Below are positions 57,294-64,000 of a stretch of DNA of 64,000 bases, in pieces; the stretch's first letter is position 1, and every line of letters begins with the position of its first letter. Both the position numbers and the translations under genes were made by a program. Source of the stretch: JAVDCA01 sp963819385 (GTDB lineage Bacteria > Pseudomonadota > Alphaproteobacteria > Rhizobiales > Xanthobacteraceae); assembly GCA_963819385.1 (NCBI GenBank), contig CAWFVV010000001.1:682001-746000 (forward strand), read 5' to 3'. The notes below the pieces were generated by a model. The model was not told the DNA's origin, ran no database searches, and worked only from the letters and a program-made list of their open reading frames with translations.

Positions 57294-58505
57294 TCAGAAC
57301 GCGAGCTTTACGATGGCGCAGCGGGTTCCGGACGTCGCGGGAGGAGCGTAAGGCTCTCTAATCACTAGACAACCGGCGCTGGCGAGGGGCGCCAGCATGG
57401 AACTGTCCTGGACCCGATAGGGGGTGGCGATGAGGCTGCCGTCGGCCCCGCTCGCAAGCGCGGCGCGCAGGTAGTCGGCGCGTTCATCGTTGGCGGCAAG
57501 GTCGCATCCGAGAATCGCCGATTCGGTGTCGGGACCGAGATCGCGGCGGCCGGCGAGCCGGCGCAGCAGCGGCATGAGGAAGAGTACGGCGCACACATAG
57601 GCCGAGACCGGGTTGCCGGGCAGGCCGAGCACGTCCATTCCGCCAAGCCGGCCGTGCATCAGCGGCCGGCCGGGCCGCACCGCGACCTTCCAGAACGACA
57701 GCGCCATGCCTTCGGCCGCAAAGGCGTGCTGCACCAGGTCGTGGTCGCCGACCGAGGCGCCGCCGGTGGTCACCAGCACGTCGACCTTGGCGTCGCGCGC
57801 CCGGCGCACCGCCGCGACGGTGGCGTCGAGCCGGTCGGGCGCGATGCCGAGGTCGACGACCTCGGCGCCTTCGTTCGCGACCTGCGCGGCGAGCGCAAAG
57901 CCGTTCGAATAGACGATCTGGCCCTCGCCCGGCGTCACGCCCGGCATCACGAGCTCGTCGCCGGTCGCGAGCACCGCGACCCGGGCACGGCGATGCACCG
58001 GGACTTCCGGGTAGTTCATGGCGGCCGCGAGCGCGAGGTCACGCGCCGTGAGGCGGTGACCGGCCGCGAGCAGCACGGCGCCGCTCTTGAAGTCGAGGCC
58101 TTCGGCGCGGATGTGGCGGCCCGGCCCGCTCGGCTTCTCGACGATGACGGTGTCGCCCTCGCGCGCCGTGTGCTCCTGGATCACGATGGTGTCGGCGCCG
58201 CGTGGGACGACGCCGCCCGTGAAGATGCGCGCCGCCTCATGCGCGCCGACCGGTTGGTCGAACGGATGACCGGCCGCGACCTCGCCGATGAGTCGGAGCC
58301 GTGCCGGCGCCGCCGCGACGTCGGCCGCGCGCACCGCGTAGCCGTCCATGGCCGAGACCGCGGCGGGCGGCTGCGTGCGCCGCGCCGTGAGGTCTGCCGC
58401 GAGCACGCGGCCGTGCGCAGCCCCGAGGGGCGCGTTCTCGGCGGGGAGGGGACGCGCATCCTTGAGCACGAGCGCCTGCGCGTCCGCAACCGACAGAAGC
58501 GCCAT
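57294..58505 (-). CDS. moeA: Molybdopterin molybdotransferase
   Basis: 403 aa. MoeA inserts molybdate into adenylylated molybdopterin. Signatures: AVSAMDGYAVRAADV, GEVAAGHPFDQP, ARIFTGGVVPRGADTIV, VAVLATGDELVMPG, TTGGASVGDHDLVQ and GLPGNPVSAYVCAVLF. The domain IV C-terminus is complete. It starts 4 bp after moaC ends, an operon with moaC and, upstream, trpC. Confidence 0.97.
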   Translation of the reverse strand: MALLSVADAQALVLKDARPLPAENAPLGAAHGRVLAADLTARRTQPPAAVSAMDGYAVRAADVAAAPARLRLIGEVAAGHPFDQPVGAHEAARIFTGGVVPRGADTIVIQEHTAREGDTVIVEKPSGPGRHIRAEGLDFKSGAVLLAAGHRLTARDLALAAAMNYPEVPVHRRARVAVLATGDELVMPGVTPGEGQIVYSNGFALAAQVANEGAEVVDLGIAPDRLDATVAAVRRARDAKVDVLVTTGGASVGDHDLVQHAFAAEGMALSFWKVAVRPGRPLMHGRLGGMDVLGLPGNPVSAYVCAVLFLMPLLRRLAGRRDLGPDTESAILGCDLAANDERADYLRAALASGADGSLIATPYRVQDSSMLAPLASAGCLVIREPYAPPATSGTRCAIVKLAF

Positions 58506-58509
58506 GGTT

Positions 58510-59001
58510 CTACTCCTTGGCCGGCGCGCGGAAGTGGCCGGACTTGCCGCCGCGCTTCTCGACCAGGTGGATGTCCTCGATGCGCATGCCGCGCTCGACC
58601 GCCTTGACCATATCGTAGATCGTGAGGCACGCGACCGACACCGCCATCAGCGCCTCCATCTCGACGCCGGTCTGGCCCGTGACCTTGACGGTGGCGCGCA
58701 CCATGAGGCCGGGCGGCTTCGCGGCCGGCGCGATATCGACCACGACCTTGGAGACCGGAAGCGGATGGCAGAGCGGGATCAGCTCGTGGGTCTTCTTCGC
58801 CGCCATGATGCCGGCGATACGGGCGGCGCCGAGCACGTCGCCCTTCTTGGCGTTGCCGGAGAGAACGAGCGCGAGCGTCTTCTTCGACATGGCGACACGC
58901 CCTTGCGCCACCGCGATCCGCTCGGTCGCGGGCTTGGCCGACACGTCCACCATGCGGGCTTCGCCGCGGGCGCCGATGTGGGTGAGTTTGCGGGAGGGCA
59001 T
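58510..59001 (-). CDS. moaC: Cyclic pyranopterin monophosphate synthase
   Basis: 163 aa from ATG 59001 (MPSRKLTHIGARGEARMVDV). MoaC acts after MoaA in molybdopterin synthesis. Signatures: ARMVDVSAKPATERIAVA, AARIAGIMAAKKTHELIPLCHPLP with active-site His/Lys, TGVEMEALMAVSVACLTIYDM and VEKRGGKSGHF. A 56-residue upstream in-frame extension runs through repeat DNA and is rejected. The gap to trpC holds the inverted repeat 59019-59154. Confidence 0.97.
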   Translation of the reverse strand: MPSRKLTHIGARGEARMVDVSAKPATERIAVAQGRVAMSKKTLALVLSGNAKKGDVLGAARIAGIMAAKKTHELIPLCHPLPVSKVVVDIAPAAKPPGLMVRATVKVTGQTGVEMEALMAVSVACLTIYDMVKAVERGMRIEDIHLVEKRGGKSGHFRAPAKE

Positions 59002-59018
59002 GGCTAGCTCTGCGTCCG

Positions 59019-59154
59019 CGCTCCCTCTCCCCGCGTGCGGGGAGAGGGTCGGGGTGAGGGGGCCTCTCCGCGAGTCGTTGCGAGCGACGTTTTGTGCAGA
59101 ACTCGAGCGCCCCTCACCCCGACCCTCTCCCCGTAAGAACGGGGAGAGGGAGCG
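59019..59154. repeat. Large inverted repeat of CTCCCTCTCCCCG / CGGGGAGAGGGAG units
   Basis: Outer arms CGCTCCCTCTCCCCG (59019-59033) and CGGGGAGAGGGAGCG (59140-59154). Inner arms GGGGAGAGGGTCGGGGTGAG and CTCACCCCGACCCTCTCCCC also pair, so the unit can form a long cruciform or RNA hairpin. It is a common intergenic element of proteobacteria, here between trpC and moaC in one operon. Confidence 0.8.
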
Positions 59155-59188
59155 CGGGCGCCGTGCCAAGGTTCGCTCATCATGCCGC

Positions 59189-60010
59189 TCACTCTGCTGC
59201 GGTTGCGGAGCGGGACGCGTTTGCGCCGAGCAGCGTTCGTGTCGCCGCCGTCACATCCTCCTGCCGCATCAGGCTTTCGCCGACCAGGAACGTGGACATG
59301 CCGACCTTGGCGAGGCGGGCGAGATCCGCGGGCGTGAAGATGCCGCTTTCGCCGACGAGCACACGGTCGCGCGGAACGCGCGGGGCGAGGCGCTCGCTCA
59401 CGGCGAGCGACGTCGCGAAGGTCTTGAGGTCGCGGTTGTTGATGCCGACGAGACGTGACTTGAGGCGCAGCGCGCGGTCGAGCTCGGCCTCGTCGTGCAC
59501 CTCGACCAGCACGTCCATGCCATAGCCGTGCGCCGCGGCCTCGACCTCGTGCGCGGCGGCATCGTCGAGCGCCGCCATGATGATGAGGATGCAGTCGGCG
59601 CCGAGCGCGCGCGACTGCGCGACCTGGTAGGGCTCGTACATGAAATCCTTGCGCAGCACCGGCAGGCTCGCGGCCGCGCGGGCGGCGACGAGATGCTCGC
59701 TCGCGCCCTGGAAGGAGGGCGTGTCGGTGAGGACCGAGAGACAGGCCGCGCCGCCGGCCGCATAGGCGCGCGCGAGCGTTGCGGGATCGAAGTCGGCGCG
59801 GATCAGGCCCTTCGACGGGCTCGCCTTCTTGATCTCGGCGATCAGCGCGTAGCCGCCGGCGGCGTGCCGCTGCTCGATCGCGGCGAGGAAGCCGCGCGGC
59901 GGGGACGCTTCTTTCGCGCGCGCCTCGACATCCGCAAGCGAATGCGCCTGCTTGGCGGCCGCGATCTCGGCGCGCTTGTAGACTTCAATGCGGGTGAGGA
60001 TGTCGGCCAT
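59189..60010 (-). CDS. trpC: Indole-3-glycerol phosphate synthase
   Basis: 273 aa from ATG 60010 (MADILTRIEVYKRAEI). TIM-barrel enzyme of tryptophan synthesis. Signatures: ALIAEIKKASPSKGLIR, AYAAGGAACLSVLTDTPSFQG, PVLRKDFMYEPYQV, VEVHDEAELDRAL, LVGINNRDLKTF and VGESGIFTPADLARL. It is monofunctional (no TrpF fusion). It follows trpD by 14 bp on the same strand. Confidence 0.97.
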   Translation of the reverse strand: MADILTRIEVYKRAEIAAAKQAHSLADVEARAKEASPPRGFLAAIEQRHAAGGYALIAEIKKASPSKGLIRADFDPATLARAYAAGGAACLSVLTDTPSFQGASEHLVAARAAASLPVLRKDFMYEPYQVAQSRALGADCILIIMAALDDAAAHEVEAAAHGYGMDVLVEVHDEAELDRALRLKSRLVGINNRDLKTFATSLAVSERLAPRVPRDRVLVGESGIFTPADLARLAKVGMSTFLVGESLMRQEDVTAATRTLLGANASRSATAAE

Positions 60011-60024
60011 CGACCGATTCCGCC

Positions 60025-61035
60025 TTAGGCGCCCGAGACGACGATGAGGCGCTCGAGGCTGCCCTCGGCCTCGCCGGAGTTGAGCGACTTCTCGGCCAGC
60101 GCGACGCCGCTCTTGAGATCGCCCGCGCGGCCCGCGACCACGAGTGCGGCCGCCGCGTTGAGCACCGCGACATCCCGATAGGGACCGCGCTGGCCCTTGA
60201 GCACGGCATGCAGCGCCTTGGCGTTGTGGTCCGCATCGCCGCCACGCAGGCTTTCGGGTTTGGCGCGCGCAAGGCCCACGTCCTCGGGGGTGATGTCGAA
60301 GGTCTTCACCTCGCCGTTCGCGAGGGACGCGGCCGCGGTCGGGCCGGTGGTGGTGATCTCGTCGAGGCCATCGGAGCCGTGCACCACGAGGGCACGCTCG
60401 GAGCCGAGGTTCCTGAGCACATGGGCGAGCGGTTCGACCCATTGCTTGGAGAAGACGCCGACCATCTGCCGTTTCACGCCGGCCGGGTTCGAGAGCGGCC
60501 CGAGCAGGTTGAAGATCGTGCGAGTGCCGAGCTCGACCCGGGTCGGGTTGACGTGGCGCGTCGCCGGATGGTGCGCGGGCGCGAACATGAAGCCGATGCC
60601 GGCCTGGGCGATGCAGCGGCTGATGTGGTCGGGCGGGATATCGATGCGCACGCCGAGGGCCGCGAGCACGTCGGCGGCACCTGAGCGCGACGAGAGCGCC
60701 CGATTGCCGTGCTTGGCGACCGGCACGCCGGCGCCCGCGACGATGAAGGCCGCGCAGGTGGAAATATTGTAGGAGCCGGACGCATCGCCGCCGGTGCCGA
60801 CCACGTCGATTGCGTCTGCCGGCGCGGTGACGCCCAGCATCTTCGCGCGCATGGCCGAGACCGCGCCGGTGATCTCCTCGATGGTCTCGCCGCGCACCCG
60901 CAGCGCCATGAGGAGGCCGCCCATCTGCGAGGGCGTGGCCTCGCCCGACATCATCAGGTCGAACGCGGTTGCGGCCTGCTCGCGGGTCAGCGTCGCGCCG
61001 GTCGCGGCTTGTCCGATCAGCGCCTTGAGATCCAT
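60025..61035 (-). CDS. trpD: Anthranilate phosphoribosyltransferase
   Basis: 336 aa. Second step of tryptophan synthesis. Signatures: MSGEATPSQMGGLLMALRVRG, VVGTGGDASGSYNISTCAAF with the PRPP site, VAKHGNRALSSRSGAADVL, HHPATRHVNPTRVELGTRTI-type Mg/anthranilate region and GSDGLDEITTTGPT. Lies between trpG (10 bp upstream) and trpC (14 bp downstream). Confidence 0.97.
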   Translation of the reverse strand: MDLKALIGQAATGATLTREQAATAFDLMMSGEATPSQMGGLLMALRVRGETIEEITGAVSAMRAKMLGVTAPADAIDVVGTGGDASGSYNISTCAAFIVAGAGVPVAKHGNRALSSRSGAADVLAALGVRIDIPPDHISRCIAQAGIGFMFAPAHHPATRHVNPTRVELGTRTIFNLLGPLSNPAGVKRQMVGVFSKQWVEPLAHVLRNLGSERALVVHGSDGLDEITTTGPTAAASLANGEVKTFDITPEDVGLARAKPESLRGGDADHNAKALHAVLKGQRGPYRDVAVLNAAAALVVAGRAGDLKSGVALAEKSLNSGEAEGSLERLIVVSGA

Positions 61036-61045
61036 CGGTTGCCTC

Positions 61046-61720
61046 TCAATGCGCGGCGCGGCGGGGCGCGGGACGATGCGATGCGGGCTTGGCGGCCGGC
61101 AGCGGGGCAGGGCGTGCGGCGGCAGGACGGCGGCCGGTCTTCGTGTTCCAGTCGGCCGCCAGCTCGAGGAAATTGCGCAGCATCAGGTGGCCGTGCTCGG
61201 ACGCAATGCTCTCGGGATGGAATTGCACGCCATGCACGGGGAGCGATTTGTGCGCGAGCCCCATGACGAGGCGGTCGGAGGTCTCGGCCGTGACATCCAA
61301 GTCCGTCGGCATGGTGGCGCGGTCGACCACGAGCGAGTGGTAGCGCGTCGCGCGGAACGGCCCGTTGATGCCGCGAAACAGGCCCTGGCCCCTGTGTGTC
61401 ACCTCGGAGAGCTTGCCGTGCACCGGGACGGGTGCGCGCACCACGTCGCCGCCGAACGCCTGGCCGATCGCCTGGTGACCGAGGCAGACGCCCAAAATCG
61501 GGATCGTGGCGGAGGCTTTCTCGATCAGCGTGAGGCAGATGCCGGCCTGGTTCGGGGTGCACGGGCCGGGCGAGAGCACGATCGCGTCCGGATCGGCCGC
61601 GACCACGTCGTCGGCCGAAATCTTGTCGTTGCGATGCACGACCACGTCGGCGCCAAGCCCGCCCAGGTAGTGGACGAGGTTGAACGTGAAGCTGTCGTAG
61701 TTGTCGATCAGGACGATCAT
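61046..61720 (-). CDS. trpG: Anthranilate synthase glutamine amidotransferase component
   Basis: 224 aa from ATG 61720 (MIVLIDNYDSFTFNLVHYLG). Class I amidotransferase with nucleophile Cys in ILGVCLGHQAIGQAFGG and the His-Glu of VHGVQFHPESIASEHG. A ~25-residue Pro/Ala-rich C-terminal tail is unusual. It supplies ammonia to TrpE, which is not in the window; the gene upstream is a divergent cyclase-family gene. TrpG may also serve as PabA. Confidence 0.95.
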   Translation of the reverse strand: MIVLIDNYDSFTFNLVHYLGGLGADVVVHRNDKISADDVVAADPDAIVLSPGPCTPNQAGICLTLIEKASATIPILGVCLGHQAIGQAFGGDVVRAPVPVHGKLSEVTHRGQGLFRGINGPFRATRYHSLVVDRATMPTDLDVTAETSDRLVMGLAHKSLPVHGVQFHPESIASEHGHLMLRNFLELAADWNTKTGRRPAAARPAPLPAAKPASHRPAPRRAAH

Positions 61721-61825
61721 GGCGCGGCTTGAGCGCTGGATTGGCGCCGGTCGGGCGCTGTTTTCTTGCTCGCTCAAGGTCTTAGACCGCGGGGCAAGGG
61801 AGGGTCAAGGCGAGGCGAAAGCCTC

Positions 61826-61908
61826 GTGTCCCGCGGGCGCGGCGGCACAGCGTTCCGCCGGCGCTCGCTTCGCTCGGCCGGCTTCACCCTGTACCGCGCC
61901 CGGGACAC
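61826..61908. repeat. Inverted repeat GTGTCCCGCGGGCGCGG...CCGCGCCCGGGACAC
   Basis: Arms at 61826-61842 and 61894-61908 pair with small bulges; the interior carries a CTCGCTTCGCTCGG hairpin. It is a common rhizobial intergenic type. It lies between the divergent trpG and cyclase genes. Confidence 0.6.
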
Positions 61909-61952
61909 GATGCTGCTGTTTCGCTAAGACTCCTCGATCCATGGAGGCACCC

Positions 61953-62747
61953 ATGAAACCCGCCACATTGATTTCGATTGCGGCATGGTCGCTGCTAGCC
62001 ATCTTGCCGGCCCGCGCCGAAAGCGACCTCAGCCGCGCCTATCGCATCCTTGCGTCGAAGCAATATGTCGACCTCACGCACAGCTTCTCGCCCGACACGC
62101 CGGTTTGGTCCGGTTTCGGCCAGGCCAAGATGACGCCGGCGGCCGACCCGAAGACGCACGAACCCTACACGATCGCCAAGGATGGCTTTCGCACGACCTA
62201 CTACGAGATGGTCGGGCAGTACGGCACGCACGTCGATCCGCCGGCGCATTTCGCCGACAACGGCATCACGATGGACGAGATCCCGTTGCGGGACATGATC
62301 CTGCCGCTGATCGTGCTCGACGACACGCCGTTCCTCGCCAAGGATCCCAACCACGCCTTCTCGCTCGCCGACCTCAAGGCGTGGGAGAAGGTGCACGGCC
62401 GCGTGCCGAAGGGCTCATTCGTCGCGCTGCGCACCGACATGTACAAGGATTGGGACACCAATCCGGAACGCTTCAAGCGCAGCCCGTTCCCGGCCTGGGC
62501 GTTCGAGACGATCAAGTTCCTCTACGAGCAGCGCGGCGTGACCGCGACCGGCCACGAGGCGATGGACACCGACACGACCGACAAGATGGAGTCGGAGACC
62601 TACATCCTCCAGCACGGCCACTACCAGATCGAGGTGATGGCGAACCTCGACCAGGTGCCGCCGCGCGGCGCGCTCATCGTGGTGACGTGGCCGAAGGTGA
62701 AGAAGGGATTGGGCTTCCCGGCGCGGGCGTTCGCGATATTGCCGTAG
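61953..62747 (+). CDS. Exported cyclase-family metal-dependent hydrolase (kynurenine formamidase-like)
   Basis: 264 aa from ATG 61953, with GGAGG five bases upstream; ATG 61941 overlaps that ribosome site. Signal peptide MKPATLISIAAWSLLAILP..ARA. The domain has the cyclase-family metal motif GQYGTHVDPPAHF, preceded by VDLTHSFSPDTPVW, with ATGHEAMDTDTT toward the end. Family members hydrolyse N-formylkynurenine, isatin and related amides. Neighbouring trp genes make a link with tryptophan-derived compounds attractive, but export to the periplasm argues for an external substrate. Confidence 0.88.
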   Translation: MKPATLISIAAWSLLAILPARAESDLSRAYRILASKQYVDLTHSFSPDTPVWSGFGQAKMTPAADPKTHEPYTIAKDGFRTTYYEMVGQYGTHVDPPAHFADNGITMDEIPLRDMILPLIVLDDTPFLAKDPNHAFSLADLKAWEKVHGRVPKGSFVALRTDMYKDWDTNPERFKRSPFPAWAFETIKFLYEQRGVTATGHEAMDTDTTDKMESETYILQHGHYQIEVMANLDQVPPRGALIVVTWPKVKKGLGFPARAFAILP

Positions 62748-62758
62748 CGTGTAGACGG

Positions 62759-62837
62759 TAGGGTGGGCAAAGGCGCGTAGCGCCGTGCCCACGCGTTTCC
62801 GGGCGCGGTGGGCACGCTTCGCTTTGCCCACCCTACG
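62759..62837. repeat. Inverted repeat GTAGGGTGGGCAAAG...CTTTGCCCACCCTAC
   Basis: Perfect 15-bp outer arms (62759-62773 and 62823-62837), with inner CGTGCCCACGCG / CGCGGTGGGCACG. This is another intergenic element common in rhizobia. It lies between convergent genes and could act as a bidirectional transcription stop. Confidence 0.8.
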
Positions 62838-62839
62838 GC

Positions 62840-63304
62840 TCACCCTTTGTGGATCGGATCGATCCACTTCACGGCTTCCGGCTTCTCGACCGCCTCGATC
62901 TCGAGATTGACCACGACCGCCTCGTTGTCGCTGCGCACCAGCACGCATTCGAGCACCTCGTCGGTGCTCGCATTGATCTCCTGGTGCGGCACGTAGGGCG
63001 GAATGAAGATGAAGTCGCCCGCATTGGCCTCGGCGACGTATTCGAGATGCTCGCCCCAGCGCATGCGCGCCTTGCCGCGCACCACGTAGATCACGCTTTC
63101 GAGCGCGCCGTGGTGATGCGCGCCGGTCTTGGCGTTGGGCTTGATCGCGACCGTGCCGGCCCAGATCTTCTGCGCGCCGACGCGGGCGAAATTGATCGCT
63201 GCCTTGCGGTCCATGCCGGCCGTCTGCGGCGTGTTGCCGTCGAGGGAGTTGCCGGGGATCACCCGCACGCCGTCATGTTTCCATTTGTGGTCGTGGGCGC
63301 TCAT
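62840..63304 (-). CDS. Cupin-domain protein
   Basis: 154 aa from ATG 63304 (MSAHDHKWKHDGVRVIPG). Single conserved beta-barrel with the metal motif KTGAHHHGALESVIYVVRGKARMRWG (His cluster and Glu) and the second motif DFIFIPPYVPHQEIN. A 20-residue upstream extension is possible but looks random. Family roles range from dioxygenase to sugar isomerase or binding protein; none can be chosen here. It is divergent from the methyltransferase gene. Confidence 0.85.
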   Translation of the reverse strand: MSAHDHKWKHDGVRVIPGNSLDGNTPQTAGMDRKAAINFARVGAQKIWAGTVAIKPNAKTGAHHHGALESVIYVVRGKARMRWGEHLEYVAEANAGDFIFIPPYVPHQEINASTDEVLECVLVRSDNEAVVVNLEIEAVEKPEAVKWIDPIHKG

Positions 63305-63369
63305 GCCGCGGCTCCTTGCTCGATGGGTGCTCCTGGAGTTCTGATATAGACGGTTTTGCGCCACGCATC

Positions 63370-64000
63370 ATGGGTGTCGTGGCCTGGAATGGGCGACGGA
63401 GTGGAAGTGTGAATGTCGGGAATGGCGGGCGGGGCGCAGCGAGGTCAGGTGCTGCCGCACGCGCGCGTGGCTTCTATGCGCTTGGTGTCTATCTACCGAT
63501 CTCGCGCGCGGCCGCGCAATTGCGCGACATGGTCCGCGCGCTGCGCGGCGTGCGCGAAGGCTACGCGACGCAGCTGCGGTCGGCAGCGTGGTCGGACCTG
63601 CTGGTGCGCAAGCCGATCGGGCTGGTCCAGACCGGCAAAGCCGACGGCAATGTGAATCTCGGAGAACTCGCTGTGCTGGCGCAGGCTGCGGCTGCAATCG
63701 AGCCGGACAGGTTGGTCGTCGAGATCGGCACGTTCGACGGCCGCACCGCCCTCAACCTCGCCGTCAATGCACCGCAAGCGCGGGTGATAACGCTCGACCT
63801 GCCGCCCGAGGACAGGGCGGCGTTCGCGCTGGCGCCGGGCGAGCGGCAATATGTCGATAAGCCGGCGCCGGGCGCCCGCTTTCGCGAAGCTGCGCCGCCG
63901 TGGTCGGCGGCGGCGCAACGCATCACGCAGGTGCTCGGCAATTCAGCGACGTTCGACTGGTCGCCGTATCGCGGGCAGGCGGGACTTCGTCTTCGTCGAC
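63370..64000 (+). CDS. Class I SAM-dependent methyltransferase, partial at window end
   Basis: Starts at ATG 63370 or GTG 63409 and runs off the window. The Methyltransf_24-like core is visible: RLVVEIGTFDGRTALNLAV (SAM-binding glycine motif), ARVITLDLPPED, and late ITQVLGNSATFDWSPY. Close to the end, the expected DFVFVD strand appears only after removing one G from the GGG run near 63981-63983, another probable indel. The substrate cannot be told. Confidence 0.72.
   Translation, partial: MGVVAWNGRRSGSVNVGNGGRGAARSGAAARARGFYALGVYLPISRAAAQLRDMVRALRGVREGYATQLRSAAWSDLLVRKPIGLVQTGKADGNVNLGELAVLAQAAAAIEPDRLVVEIGTFDGRTALNLAVNAPQARVITLDLPPEDRAAFALAPGERQYVDKPAPGARFREAAPPWSAAAQRITQVLGNSATFDWSPYRGQAGLRLRR

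Noticed and set aside
59019..59154. CRISPR-like array from repeated CCCTCTCCCC units
   Set aside because: Only one inverted pair, no regular spacers, and a known intergenic repeat type; no cas genes in the window.

Overview
The window is high-GC, gene-dense chromosomal DNA of an alphaproteobacterium, most likely a Hyphomicrobiales (Rhizobiales) member near the Bradyrhizobium/Rhodopseudomonas/Xanthobacteraceae group. The evidence is the long syntenic block rpsB-tsf-pyrH-frr-uppS-cdsA-dxr-rseP-bamA-lpxD-fabZ-lpxA-lpxI-lpxB with gltA/gltX beside it, the block trpG-trpD-trpC-moaC-moeA-lexA, direct-repeat LexA boxes (GTTC-N7-GTTC), a DUF3551 gene, and several palindromic repeat families common in rhizobial genomes. 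I see no phage, conjugative element, IS element, CRISPR array, rRNA or tRNA.

Layout. 1-2.1 kb: end of a DUF4344 metallopeptidase gene, an AraC regulator, a DUF3551 secreted protein. 2.4-6.4 kb: an orphan terminator, a perfect LexA box in front of a 32-residue membrane peptide, then dnaE. 6.4-7.3 kb: a REP-associated (RAYT) transposase sitting between the two halves of its own repeat, and a decayed copy of the 3' end of a GMC oxidoreductase gene. 7.3-15.9 kb: accessory catabolism (epimerase, GMC dehydrogenase with its Tat subunit, PobA-like hydroxylase, VOC protein, Bug solute receptor, FAD monooxygenase). 16.1-35.7 kb: the core translation, undecaprenyl, isoprenoid, outer-membrane and lipid A block, then gltA, gltX and glnS. 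36.3-47.3 kb: lytic transglycosylase, a comEC/glnS chimeric relic, cysK, two TPR genes divergent from a BTAD/TolB-like/TPR regulator, and comEC. 47.4-56.2 kb: a second accessory region (LLM monooxygenase, Bug receptor, TauD-type dioxygenase, PanE-like reductase, quinol ring-cleaving dioxygenase with an MhqD-like hydrolase, ArsR/MFS pair). 56.4-61.7 kb: lexA, moeA, moaC, trpC, trpD, trpG. 61.9 kb to the end: a secreted cyclase-family enzyme, a cupin and the start of a methyltransferase.

Quality caveat. About ten single-site frameshifts interrupt otherwise good genes, including the core genes bamA and gltA (three times). Several fall in short homopolymers. Indel errors in the assembly are the simplest explanation, so I annotate these genes across the shift rather than calling pseudogenes.

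Most interesting points: (1) the LexA-box-controlled membrane peptide next to dnaE, which resembles in design the SOS-induced division inhibitor SidA of Caulobacter; (2) a still-open comEC'-'glnS chimera that records an old tandem duplication; (3) the RAYT gene inside a split REP pair; (4) the BTAD/TolB/TPR regulator facing two TPR genes.
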